64,000 nucleotides of DNA from Mesorhizobium sp. C432A (GTDB lineage Bacteria > Pseudomonadota > Alphaproteobacteria > Rhizobiales > Rhizobiaceae), in assembly GCF_030323145.1 (NCBI RefSeq), contig NZ_CP100470.1, positions 5,621,001 through 5,685,000 on the forward strand, written 5' to 3'. Every line of letters begins with the position of its first letter. The first letter of the stretch is position 1. Shown in pieces: positions 20,005 through 27,403 of this stretch. A program made the translations under genes and the position numbers. The notes under the pieces are model-generated. The model saw nothing but the letters and a program-made list of their open reading frames with translations. It was not told the origin of the DNA and did no database searches.

Positions 20005-20123
20005 CAGAGTTTCTCCACCCGCATGCCTTCTTCCCGTTTGCGCGTCCTCGCGCCTCCGGCGCTGCGGTTGCGCGGCTGGGCGGGAATCTCTTCCGAGCGG
20101 AGTTCTAGAAGCAGATCAGGCAT
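20004..20123 (-). CDS. leader mini-ORF 3 duplicating the glyS N-terminus
   Basis: 39 residues. The shared segment differs from glyS at nine positions in 15 codons, all synonymous, with a Gln in place of Arg16. It is the copy nearest the nuclease gene and its TGA overlaps the ATG of mini-ORF 2. It may mark the ancestral glyS start site. Confidence 0.4.
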   Translation of the reverse strand: MPDLLLELRSEEIPAQPRNRSAGGARTRKREEGMRVEKL

Positions 20124-20136
20124 AGTTAGGCTCCCA

Positions 20137-20189
20137 CCCTCCCCTCGATGGGGAGGGTCGGCGCGCAGCGCCGGGGTGGGGTGGCGACC
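20137..20189. repeat. dispersed palindromic repeat, left of the nuclease gene
   Basis: CCCTCCCC-TCGAT-GGGGAGGG hairpin followed by a CGCCGGGGTGGGGTGGCGAC tail. A related element in opposite orientation lies at 20607-20660, so the DUF559 gene is bracketed by two inverted copies. Confidence 0.75.
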
Positions 20190-20191
20190 TC

Positions 20192-20593
20192 TCAGCCGCC
20201 GATACCTTCGGCACCATCGCGCAAACGCAGGTGTGATTTTCGTTCTTCCACCGCCGCATAGATCGTATCGAGCACGGAATCCAGTTCGTTTTTGATTTCA
20301 TGGTTCCAGAAGCGGATGACTCGATAACCCTGGCTCTCAAACCATTTCGTTCGACGTTCGTCATGGTGCTGTTGGCCATCGAAGCTGTGCTGGACACCGT
20401 CCACCTCAATGATCAGCTTCAGCCGGTGGGAGATGAAATCAGGGAAGTAAACGCCTACCGACGCCTGCCTGCGAAAATGAGTGCCTTCTACTGGAATGCG
20501 CCACAGATGCCGCCACAGGATGCGTTCCTCGTCGGTCATCGCCGCGCGAAGCCTTTGCGCAGACTGCAGCTTGAATCGATCGAGTTTTGGCAT
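20192..20593 (-). CDS. DUF559 (Vsr-like) endonuclease domain protein
   Basis: 133 residues, a complete DUF559 protein of the PD-(D/E)XK, Vsr-like group. Key features: an N-terminal helix with TDEERILWRHLW, FRRQ, then YFPDF (catalytic Asp), IIEVDGVQH (E-x-D-G) and the C-terminal GYRVIRFWNHEI strand-helix. Members are presumed DNA nucleases; some relatives behave like free-standing homing endonucleases, others are of unknown role. It lies on the minus strand between glyQ and the array of duplicated glyS starts, bracketed by inverted repeats, which suggests it is a mobile passenger in the glyQ-glyS operon. The ATG at 20593 gives the normal N-terminus; the upstream open frame crosses the repeat. 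Confidence 0.88.
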   Translation of the reverse strand: MPKLDRFKLQSAQRLRAAMTDEERILWRHLWRIPVEGTHFRRQASVGVYFPDFISHRLKLIIEVDGVQHSFDGQQHHDERRTKWFESQGYRVIRFWNHEIKNELDSVLDTIYAAVEERKSHLRLRDGAEGIGG

Positions 20594-20606
20594 GGAACGT
20601 CGCGCT

Positions 20607-20660
20607 GTCACCCCACCCGCCGCTTCGCGGCGACCTCCCCATCTAGGGGGAGGTAAGAGG
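20607..20660. repeat. dispersed palindromic repeat, right of the nuclease gene
   Basis: CACCCCACCCGCCGCTTCGC followed by GGCGACC and CTCCCC-ATCTA-GGGGGAG. It is the inverted partner of the element at 20137-20189. Confidence 0.7.
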
Positions 20661-20814
20661 GCATAGCAACTCGGCTGACCGCTGTTTCCAGAAATTTGAC
20701 CGCCCCTGTCGGGCCGCAACCAGCCCGCCCGTCCTTGGATCAAAGATTTCCATGAACCAAACGCAGCGCTGAAGCGACCAACGCTCAGGCAGGGAACTTA
20801 TTGGCTGAACGACC

Positions 20815-20985
20815 ATGAAAACGGCATCGAGACTCCTCCAGATCATCGCGCTCAGCGCCTGTTTCGCCGCGCAGGTGCATGGCGCCTTCTCGATGCCGGG
20901 CGTACGGCAGGCTATGCGGACCATGGCGGGGTCGACTGGCCCGATATTGGCCCCAATCAACATTTCCCTCGAAATGATGAAGTGA
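20815..20985 (+). CDS. possible small exported peptide (56 aa)
   Basis: An ATG-to-TGA frame of 57 codons opposite in direction to glyQ and the nuclease gene. It starts MKTASRLLQIIALSACFAAQ, which looks like a Sec signal peptide with cleavage near QVHG. A short tail, SMPGVRQAMRTMAGSTGPIL, continues to EMMK. The ribosome-binding site is weak and no family is recognised. It ends 4 bp before the convergent glyQ stop. It could be a chance frame; the signal-peptide character is the only positive evidence. Confidence 0.35.
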   Translation: MKTASRLLQIIALSACFAAQVHGAFSMPGVRQAMRTMAGSTGPILAPINISLEMMK

Positions 20986-20988
20986 GCC

Positions 20989-21933
20989 TCAGGCGGCGAG
21001 CCCGCCGGCCTGGGTCTGCAAAAATGCCTCGCCGCAGGCCTTCGCCAGATTGCGCACCCGCAGGATGTAGCTCTGCCGCTCGGTCACCGAAATCACGCCG
21101 CGCGCGTCGAGCAGGTTGAAGACGTGGCTGGCCTTGATGCACTGATCATAGGCCGGGAAGACCATGCGGTGCATCGGCAGATTGTCGTTCGAAGCCGGGG
21201 CGCCGGCCGCGAGCAGCGCCTTGCATTCGGCTTCGGCGTCCTCGAAATGCCTGAGCAGCATGGCGGTGTTGGCATATTCGAAATTGTGCCTGGAATATTC
21301 CTGCTCGGCCTGCAGGAAGACATCGCCATAGGTGACTTTTTCGGCGCCTTCTCGGCCATTGAAGTTGAGGTCGTAGACATTGTCGACGCCCTGCACATAC
21401 ATGGCCAGCCGCTCCAGGCCGTAGGTCAGTTCTCCCGCCACCGGCGCGCATTCGATGCCGCAGACCTGCTGGAAATAAGTGAACTGCGACACTTCCATGC
21501 CGTCGCACCAGCACTCCCAGCCGAGCCCCCAGGCGCCAAGCGTCGGGCTTGCCCAGTCGTCCTCGACGAAGCGAATGTCGTGCAGCAACGGATCGACGCC
21601 GATCGCCTTGAGCGAGCCGAGATAGAGTTCCTGCAGGTTCGGCGGGTTGGGCTTCAGGATCACCTGGTACTGGTAATAATGCTGCAGCCGGTTGGGGTTT
21701 TCGCCGTAGCGGCCGTCCTTGGGCCGGCGCGAGGGCTGGACGTAGGCGGCGTTCCAGCCCTTGGGCCCGAGCGCGCGCAGCGTGGTGGCCGGATGGAAGG
21801 TGCCGGCGCCGACTTCCATGTCGTAAGGCTGCAGGATGACGCAGCCATAGGCGGCCCAGTAATTGTGCAGGGTCAGGATCAGCCCCTGGAACGAGCGGCT
21901 GGGATGCATATGGGCTGGACTGTCTGACGTCAC
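20989..21933 (-). CDS. glyQ: glycyl-tRNA synthetase alpha subunit
   Basis: 314 residues. This catalytic subunit of the alpha2beta2 enzyme activates glycine and transfers it to tRNA-Gly. Class II motifs and family blocks are intact: [20 protein letters not shown] at the N-terminus, [38 protein letters not shown] and [13 protein letters not shown]. The GTG at 21933 has GAGG upstream and is chosen; an ATG eight codons in is the alternative. In most relatives glyS follows closely; here a small nuclease gene and a repeat array intervene, so co-transcription is less certain. Confidence 0.96.
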   Translation of the reverse strand: MTSDSPAHMHPSRSFQGLILTLHNYWAAYGCVILQPYDMEVGAGTFHPATTLRALGPKGWNAAYVQPSRRPKDGRYGENPNRLQHYYQYQVILKPNPPNLQELYLGSLKAIGVDPLLHDIRFVEDDWASPTLGAWGLGWECWCDGMEVSQFTYFQQVCGIECAPVAGELTYGLERLAMYVQGVDNVYDLNFNGREGAEKVTYGDVFLQAEQEYSRHNFEYANTAMLLRHFEDAEAECKALLAAGAPASNDNLPMHRMVFPAYDQCIKASHVFNLLDARGVISVTERQSYILRVRNLAKACGEAFLQTQAGGLAA

Positions 21934-22109
21934 GGCGGCCTCGGAAAGCGCTGAAATGATGCCATTCCCTAGTTGCCGGGCCGGTAGGCGTCAAGGCAGC
22001 GCCTATCGCCGCCTTGATGAGAGGTTGAACGCTTTGCTTCGGACTGGCCCATTGCCGGACGGTGCCGGTGGCCGTTTGCTCGCCCAGCTTCAACGACAAA
22101 GGTTCAGCC

Positions 22110-22571
22110 ATGCAAGGCCAGTTCACCGTACGCCCCGTCACCCGAGAGGATTACGAGCAATGGCTGCCGCTGTGGGACGGCTACAATGCGTTTTACGGCC
22201 GCTCGGGCGAGACCGCCTTGCCCGGTGACATCACTGCAATGACATGGTCGCGCTTCTTCGATGCCTATGAGCCGATGCATGCGCTGGTCGCCGAGAGCGA
22301 AGGCAAGCTTCTCGGCCTTGTCCACTATCTCTACCACCGCACCACGACGGCGATTTCGCCGAACTGCTATCTGCAGGATCTCTTCACCAATGAGGCGTCG
22401 CGCGGCAAGGGCGTCGGCCGGGCACTGATCGAAGACGTCTATACCAGGGCGCAAACCGCAGGCTCCAGCCGCGTCTACTGGCTGACACACGAAACCAACC
22501 ACACGGCGATGAAGCTCTACGACAAGATCGGCGATCTCTCGGGGTTCGTCGTCTACCGAAAGCTGTTCTAG
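22110..22571 (+). CDS. GNAT family N-acetyltransferase
   Basis: 153 residues forming a single GNAT domain. VRPVTREDYEQWLPLW opens the fold, and LQDLFTNEASRGKGVGRALI is the acetyl-CoA pyrophosphate-binding motif A (R-G-x-G-x-G/A type). YWLTHETNHTAMKLYDKIG is motif B. The acceptor is unknown; it could be a small amine, an antibiotic or a protein terminus. The ATG at 22110 is chosen because the preceding codons of the open frame look non-coding. It is divergent from glyQ and stands alone. Confidence 0.85.
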   Translation: MQGQFTVRPVTREDYEQWLPLWDGYNAFYGRSGETALPGDITAMTWSRFFDAYEPMHALVAESEGKLLGLVHYLYHRTTTAISPNCYLQDLFTNEASRGKGVGRALIEDVYTRAQTAGSSRVYWLTHETNHTAMKLYDKIGDLSGFVVYRKLF

Positions 22572-22589
22572 AATGAGCGCCAACGCTGG

Positions 22590-22720
22590 GTCTGCGCCGC
22601 GTCGCTTCGCTCCTTGCTCCGCCATAGAATGACGATCGCGATAGGGCGTCTCTATCTCTTTGTTTCTGTCGCAATTCCGAACGGAAAACCGCGCACACTT
22701 TCCTGGAATTGCTCTAAGAC
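22590..22720. repeat. two dispersed repeats in the gap after the GNAT gene
   Basis: At 22590-22634 lies a second copy of the CGTCGCTTCGCTCCTTGC repeat ending CATAGAATGACG. At about 22655-22720 lies GCAATTCCGAACGGAAAAC with a closing GGAATTGCTCTAA, the same hairpin type as at 15982-16025. Confidence 0.75.
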
Positions 22721-22727
22721 GCCAAGC

Positions 22728-22757
22728 CGAAAAAACGGGGCTCAGCGAGCCCCGTTT
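22728..22757 (-). terminator. rho-independent terminator of the TPR gene
   Basis: On the minus strand AAACGGGGCTC, loop GCT, GAGCCCCGTTT followed by a run of T and then CGGC. A perfect 11-bp stem with a T tract, 20 bp after the stop of the minus-strand TPR gene. Confidence 0.88.
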
Positions 22758-22776
22758 CATCAGAAGTATGGCCCGA

Positions 22777-24552
22777 TCACCCCTTCGGCGCTGGCGGGGT
22801 GGCCGGCTTGACCTTCGGGGTTTCCTGCGCCGTGTTGGATTCGATCGGCGGCAGGCCCTTCATCAGCTTCTGCTGCAAAATGGCAAGCACATCGGGATCC
22901 GGCTTCAGGTCGCGCGCCTGATTCCACTGGAAAGTGGCTTCGAGCTTGCGGCCGACGCGCCAATAGGCATCGCCGAGATGGTCGTTGAGCACCGGATCTT
23001 CCGGCTTGAGCGACACGGCGCGCTCCATTTCGCGCACGGCGTCGTCGAACCGGCCCATGCGGAAATAGGCCCAGCCCAGCGAATCGACGATGTAGCCGTC
23101 GCTCGGCCTGAGGTCGACGGCCTTCTGGATCATCGCCAGGCCTTCCTTGAGGTTCATGTTCATGTCGACCCAGGAATAGCCGAGATAGTTCAGCACCTGC
23201 GGCTGGTCGGGGAACAGCTCAAGCGCCTTGAGGAAGTTCGGTTCGGCCTTCGGCCATTCCTTCAGCCGCTCATAGGCGATGCCGCGCTGATAGTAGATGT
23301 TCCAGTTGGCATTGGTCGGCGTCTTCAGCACCGCGACCGCCTTGTCGTAGAGAGTGGCGGCGGAGCGGAAATCCTCCTTCGAGGCATAGACCCCGCCCAG
23401 CGCCAGATAGGCGCGCATGTCATCGGGGTGAGCTTCGACGAATGCCTTGAGATGGGCGATAGCCTCGTCGTGACGGTTGAGATCGGCAAGGTTGAGGCCG
23501 AGCTGCAGGTCGGAAAGCTCCTTCAGCGGCGAGGAGGCTGGAATGCGGCTATAGAGCGCAATGGCGCCTTCGCCGTCCTTCAGCTGCTCCGCAACGGCGG
23601 CAAGCTGCACCAAAGCGGCGTCGCTGTCGGGCTTGAGCGCGAGCGCATATTGCAGATAGAGGCGCACGAACGGCTCGCCGCCGCCGCGATTGAGCGCGAT
23701 GGCGAGGTCGAGCAGGATTTCAGCGGCGCCTTCGGAGGGACTGGCGACGAAGGGCTCGATCTTGTCGCCCTTGCTGATCCTGTCGCGAAGCGCCTGGATG
23801 TCGAGCTTGCCGGGCGCGAACGCCTCGGCCTTGTCGAGCACGTAGAGCGCCTTGTTCTTGTTTCCCTTGCGCGCCAGGAAAGACGCGTAGGCCTGGGCGT
23901 TGCGCATCCATGTCTCGGGCGCGGCACCGCCGGCCGTGACGTCGGTCAGGGTCGCGTCATAAAGCGCGTCGGCCTTGTCCGATAGGCCTGCGGCATCGGC
24001 GATCAGCGCGCGGTGGAAGGACTTGAACAGGCCGAACCAGTCAGGCCCCTGCAGTTTGTCGATCGAGGCCATCGCCCCGGTGGGGTCGCCGGCGCCCTCT
24101 TGTGCCCAGCCGGACATGACGCCGGAAATCAGCCGGTCGAGATCGGATTCGAGCGACAGCTTGAGCCAGTACTGCGCCTTGGTGAAATCCTTCTTGTGGA
24201 AGGAATCGACCGCCAGAGCAAGACGCGAGAAGCGCTCGACGTCGGGAACTGCCTTGAGCTTGTCGGCATAGACCAGCGATTCCTCGAAGCGGCCTTGCGC
24301 GATCAGCGACAGCATCAGGCTTTGCTGCAGCGAGGTGTCGCCGGGATTGAAGGCGAGCGCCTGCTTGTAATAAGCGATGGCATTGTCGAGGTCGTTGTCG
24401 CCTTCGGCGATGCGGGCGGCCAGATAGGCGCCCGAGAAGGAGGTGATCTTGACCGGGTCGGTCGATTCCTTGGCGTAGGCAGGCAGCGGAGAAATCGCCA
24501 TCCCTGCCACAATTGCCAGCCCCGCGAGCCAGCGCGCACGTCCTTGCCGCAT
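22777..24552 (-). CDS. exported tetratricopeptide repeat protein
   Basis: 591 residues. A signal peptide (RWLAGLAIVAGMAISPLPAYA) leads into a run of at least ten TPR units, for example DLDNAIAYYKQALAFNPGD, PNFLKALELFPDQPQVLNYL and DGYIVDSLGWAYFRMGRFDD. A Pro/Lys-rich tail follows. TPR solenoids hold protein complexes together, and exported ones in alphaproteobacteria often act in envelope assembly or export; no specific partner can be named. The ATG at 24552 begins the signal peptide. It is single and ends at a clear terminator. Confidence 0.85.
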   Translation of the reverse strand: MRQGRARWLAGLAIVAGMAISPLPAYAKESTDPVKITSFSGAYLAARIAEGDNDLDNAIAYYKQALAFNPGDTSLQQSLMLSLIAQGRFEESLVYADKLKAVPDVERFSRLALAVDSFHKKDFTKAQYWLKLSLESDLDRLISGVMSGWAQEGAGDPTGAMASIDKLQGPDWFGLFKSFHRALIADAAGLSDKADALYDATLTDVTAGGAAPETWMRNAQAYASFLARKGNKNKALYVLDKAEAFAPGKLDIQALRDRISKGDKIEPFVASPSEGAAEILLDLAIALNRGGGEPFVRLYLQYALALKPDSDAALVQLAAVAEQLKDGEGAIALYSRIPASSPLKELSDLQLGLNLADLNRHDEAIAHLKAFVEAHPDDMRAYLALGGVYASKEDFRSAATLYDKAVAVLKTPTNANWNIYYQRGIAYERLKEWPKAEPNFLKALELFPDQPQVLNYLGYSWVDMNMNLKEGLAMIQKAVDLRPSDGYIVDSLGWAYFRMGRFDDAVREMERAVSLKPEDPVLNDHLGDAYWRVGRKLEATFQWNQARDLKPDPDVLAILQQKLMKGLPPIESNTAQETPKVKPATPPAPKG

Positions 24553-24743
24553 CGTATCCCTTTCAGCCAAGCGCCATCCCGCGTCGGCGCGGAGAAGCCA
24601 TAGACTCGATGTTTCCTGACAAAGCATGGCCTTTTTGGGGTCAGGCTTCAATCCGGGCCGAATTCACAATCGGGTCACCCGATTAACAAACCATGGCGAC
24701 GCAGACACTGTCGGTTCCGACAATAGCAGATCGGGGTTGGGAG

Positions 24744-25160
24744 CTACAGCCTGACATCGCGATATCCGCCTGCCGCTATCGTGCTGCACAGGCCGGCCCA
24801 CTCGCAACCCTGGCAGGCCTCACGCGTCACGCCGGCTGAAAAGGCCGCGCGCAAGGCCGCAAGCGTTGCCGCGTCGAGGCTGAGACGGACGCCCGCCTCG
24901 ATGGGCCGGGCCAGCAGCTTGCCGACATCGCGTGCTGCCAGCTCGTCCCGGCCTGCCGCGCTTTCGCGCAAGCAGTGGGGCTCGGCCTCGCCGAGCAGCG
25001 GCCGGCAGATGTCGTCGGGGCCGGAGACGATCAGAATATCCTCGCCCCGGCCCAGACGTTTCGCGATCACGTCATAATTGGCGACGAAGGCTGCGCTGTA
25101 CCCTTTGCCGACATAGGCCAGCAGGCAAAGCAGATGGTGGGAGCGCAGCCTGACGGTCAT
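24744..25160 (-). CDS. DUF1284 domain protein
   Basis: 138 residues, a full-length DUF1284 protein. It starts MTVRLRSHHLLCLLAYVGKG, the family signature, and ends with a Cys-rich segment (REACQGCEWAGLCSTIAAGGY). With Cys51 and Cys62 elsewhere, this suggests a metal or Fe-S site. Function is unknown. It sits between the TPR gene and bioY on the same strand, separated from bioY by repeats, so it is probably not part of the biotin unit. Confidence 0.85.
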   Translation of the reverse strand: MTVRLRSHHLLCLLAYVGKGYSAAFVANYDVIAKRLGRGEDILIVSGPDDICRPLLGEAEPHCLRESAAGRDELAARDVGKLLARPIEAGVRLSLDAATLAALRAAFSAGVTREACQGCEWAGLCSTIAAGGYRDVRL

Positions 25161-25178
25161 CGGTCAGGACGCGGCAGC

Positions 25179-25275
25179 GGAGCCTGTTCCATCCCGATGG
25201 TATCGGGATGGGGCTCCATCTCTTTGTTTGAGCGTGATCTCTTCCGAAAACCGGACTCCACTTTTCGGGATCATG
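25179..25275. repeat. two intergenic hairpin repeats
   Basis: GGAGCC-TGTT-CCATCCCGAT, loop, ATCGGGATGG-GGCTCC at 25179-25217. Then GTGATC-TCTTCCGAAAA and TTTTCGGGATCAT at about 25232-25275, a dispersed element related to the CCGAAAACCGG-type repeats. Confidence 0.7.
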
Positions 25276-25864
25276 CTCCTGCCGGGTCCGCCTTGTTGCT
25301 CCAAAACAGCTTGAGCGTCGCGGTGCCGAGCGCCGATTTCAGCAGGCCGCCGACGAGGAACGGCAGGAAACCGAAGGCGATGGCCTGTTCGAGGCCGATC
25401 ATGACGGCGAGCCAGGCCGTGCCGAGAACCAGGCAGGCGAGGTTGCCGAGGACCATGCCGGCGAAGGCGAGCAGCACGCGGTTGCCGTTCCAGCCGCGCT
25501 CGGCCAGCCAGCCGACAAGCGCGCCGACGAGCGGGAAGGCGAAGAGATAACCGCCCGTTGCCCCGACGAAATACGACGCGCCCGCTGCCCCTCCGGACAG
25601 GACAGGAAAGCCCACGGCGCCCTCGGCGAGCCAGGCGATGATGGTCATGGCGCCAAGCCGCCAGCCATAAAGTGCGCCGACCAGCGTCACGGCGAAGGTC
25701 TGCATGGTGACCGGCACCGGCACCATCGGCACCTCGATCTGGGACAACAGCGCCAGAAACAGCGTACCGAGGACGACGGCCGCGGCCTGCCAGCTATGCG
25801 AGCGGGTTTGCAGGCGCAACGGGCTGAAGGACGGCTTGGACGGCGAAAAGGCGATGTCGGTCAT
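25271..25864 (-). CDS. bioY: biotin transporter BioY (ECF S component)
   Basis: 197 residues with six hydrophobic segments. BioY is the substrate-binding S component of the biotin uptake system and can act alone or with an ECF energising module. VPMVPVPVTMQTFAVTLVGA, YGWRLGAMTIIAWLAEGAVG with FPVLSGG, and GATGGYLFAFPLVGALVGWL are family blocks. AGGAAG precedes the ATG. A BioR box lies 25 bp upstream of the start, so uptake should be repressed when BioR is bound. The bioR gene is 1.5 kb away on the same strand, now separated by an IS element. No BioM or BioN gene is in the window. Confidence 0.93.
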   Translation of the reverse strand: MTDIAFSPSKPSFSPLRLQTRSHSWQAAAVVLGTLFLALLSQIEVPMVPVPVTMQTFAVTLVGALYGWRLGAMTIIAWLAEGAVGFPVLSGGAAGASYFVGATGGYLFAFPLVGALVGWLAERGWNGNRVLLAFAGMVLGNLACLVLGTAWLAVMIGLEQAIAFGFLPFLVGGLLKSALGTATLKLFWSNKADPAGA

Positions 25865-25888
25865 GGTTGCTTCCTAGCTGGTTTGACA

Positions 25889-25898
25889 TTATAGATAA
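25889..25898. promoter_or_regulatory. BioR box upstream of bioY
   Basis: TTATAGATAA on the plus strand (TTATCTATAA on the coding strand), matching the known BioR operator of alphaproteobacteria. A further inverted repeat, TTCGAT-N5-ATCGAA, lies just upstream at 25907-25923. An identical box precedes bioR at 28076. Confidence 0.9.
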
Positions 25899-26014
25899 TT
25901 TTGTTGTTCGATCTATTATCGAATCCATATTTGCGCGGGAATGGCAACCCTCGCCCCTAAAAAGGCTTGGGCTTGCGTGTCGAATAAAGGACATTTGGAA
26001 AGGCTGGCGGGACA

Positions 26015-26052
26015 GCGCCCCCCTCTGTCCTACCGGACATCTCCCCCTTGAG
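26015..26052. repeat. left part of a composite palindromic repeat interrupted by the IS5-family element
   Basis: CCCCCTCTGTCCTACCGGAC followed by ATCTCCCCCTTGAGG, then IS sequence. The matching right part continues at 27218. The intact form can be compared at 44425-44561. Confidence 0.8.
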
Positions 26053-27217
26053 GGGCCCGTTGCGTTATAGGCTTTGGGCGTGGAGAGAGACGGCAAGGGC
26101 AATGCGAGGTGGTTTCCGGCGCTGGTTTGTGGCCAGATGGGGTAGGAGTTGGCGTATTCGGCGGATTTCGGGCGCAGTGCGACCCTAGATCAGGTCGCCA
26201 GCGTCACCCAGCGACGCATGTTGAAGGCCATGGCGGCGATGAGAACCTGTCCTGCCGCCTTGGCCAGACCGCGATAGCGGATGGCGCAAAGTCGCATGCG
26301 GTTCTTCAAGGTGGCGAAGGTCGTCTCGACGGCAAAACGTTGCCGGGCGATCAGTTGGTTGAACTGCTTCAGGCGCGCCGGCAGGCGCGGATGATGCTTG
26401 TTGGCCCGCCGCATCAGCCGCGGCTTGATCCCGCGCTGCCTCAGCGACAGCTCGCGCGCCTTGGTGTGATAGGCCGCATCCGCCAGCACCGCGCCTTCGT
26501 CGCCACAGATCAGATGATCCGCCTCGACCGTGTCGTTGACGTTGGCTGCTGTCGTCCTCACCCGGCGGATCAGACCAGAACCCTGGTCGACGCCGACATG
26601 GGCCTTGTAGCCGTAGGAGGAGCCAGGCTTGCCCTGCCGGCGTGTAAAGCCGGCATCGGGATCGCCGGCATCGCCCGCTTCGTGCGCGGCCCCACTGGGC
26701 GGCCGTGCCGCCGCCGTCTCGATCACCGTGGCATCGAGCATCGTGCCGCGCCGCAGGATCAGCCCGGCCTTGTCCAGTTGACGGTCCAGTTCGCCAAACA
26801 GCTTCTCCAGAAGCCCGGCCTCCACGAGAAGATTGCGAAAGCGGTTGAGCGTGGTGTGGTCGGGCACCGTCTCCTCGAGCGTCAGTCCAACGAAGCGGCG
26901 GAACGACAGCCGATCGGCGAGCGCCTCCTCCAGTTCGTTGTCCGACAGCCCATACAAGGATTGCAGCAGAAGCGCCTTGAACATCACCAGCGAATTGTAC
27001 GCAGGCCGCCCCGGCCCAGTTGGCGAGCGCAGCCGTGCCAGGATCTTCTCGAAGCGATACCACTTCACCAGCGACGACAGCCGGTCCAGTCGTCCGCTCC
27101 GACCAAGACCCTGCGGCAGCAGAGCCTCTACAAAACTGAACTGACCGCTCGGCTTTGTCGCAAAAATCCCCGTTTCAAAAACAGGGAATCACATCCACCC
27201 AATTTTGCAACAGTGCC
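26053..27217 (-). mobile_element. IS5-family insertion sequence (about 1.17 kb)
   Basis: A single-transposase element inserted into a composite palindromic repeat. The proposed ends are imperfect inverted repeats: GGGCCCGTTGC on the left and, read inward, GGCACTGTTGC on the right (8 of 11 matching). Because the target itself is a palindrome (TTGAG left, CTCAA right), the exact boundaries and the target duplication cannot be fixed by eye and may shift by a few bases. It lies between bioR and bioY. Confidence 0.8.
26190..27068 (-). CDS. IS5-family transposase
   Basis: 292 residues from a GTG at 27068. The DUF772-type N-terminal domain (YNSLVMFKALLLQSLYGLSD) is followed by the DDE domain: Asp in LDATVIETA, Asp in AVLADAAYHTKA and Glu in FAVETTFATLKNRMRL. 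All three catalytic positions are present. The same frame stays open for 40 codons upstream and translates to ATKPSGQFSFVEALLPQG, which looks like the true N-terminus of such transposases. No ATG, GTG or TTG precedes it; an ATT at 27167 sits where a start would be expected. Translation may be impaired. Confidence 0.88.
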   Translation of the reverse strand: MKWYRFEKILARLRSPTGPGRPAYNSLVMFKALLLQSLYGLSDNELEEALADRLSFRRFVGLTLEETVPDHTTLNRFRNLLVEAGLLEKLFGELDRQLDKAGLILRRGTMLDATVIETAAARPPSGAAHEAGDAGDPDAGFTRRQGKPGSSYGYKAHVGVDQGSGLIRRVRTTAANVNDTVEADHLICGDEGAVLADAAYHTKARELSLRQRGIKPRLMRRANKHHPRLPARLKQFNQLIARQRFAVETTFATLKNRMRLCAIRYRGLAKAAGQVLIAAMAFNMRRWVTLAT

Positions 27218-27345
27218 TCAAGGGGGGAGATCGGATGTCGTCTCTGCTTTCGCCAATGGCCGACGTTGCAGGACTAACGCAACGGCAAAGCTGTTGATCT
27301 CCCCCCTTGCGGGGGAGATGTCCGGCAGGACAGAGGGGGTGTGAA
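27218..27345. repeat. right part of the IS-interrupted composite palindromic repeat
   Basis: It begins TCAAGGGGGGAGATCGG and runs through a central CTTTCGCCAATGGCCGACG. It ends with the opposed half CTCCCCCCTTGCGGGGGAG and its GATGTCCGGCAGGACAGAGG tail. The plan is the same as at 44425-44561, including the CTTTCGCCAAT centre. Confidence 0.8.
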
Positions 27346-27403
27346 GGATCGCGGCGCTCGGGGTCTTCAGAGGAGCCACGACCAGGCCGTGTCTTCTTGT
27401 CCC

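Larger units (their letters stand above)
19764..20123 (-). repeat. tandem array of four glyS start segments, 119-bp period
   Basis: ATG codons at 19766, 19885, 20004 and 20123 are exactly 119 bp apart. Each begins a 48-bp segment coding [16 protein letters not shown] or a near variant. The upstream three are each followed by a 71-bp linker ending GAGAAACTCTGATG, in which TGA stops the copy and overlaps the ATG of the next. By hand alignment the 48-bp segments differ pairwise at 5-13 positions (nearly all synonymous), while the linkers differ at only 3-5 of 71. The full glyS frame follows only the 19766 copy. Confidence 0.95.

Noticed and set aside
26185..27063. A second long frame within the IS5-family element
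   Set aside because: It overlaps the transposase frame and its translation has no DDE motifs.
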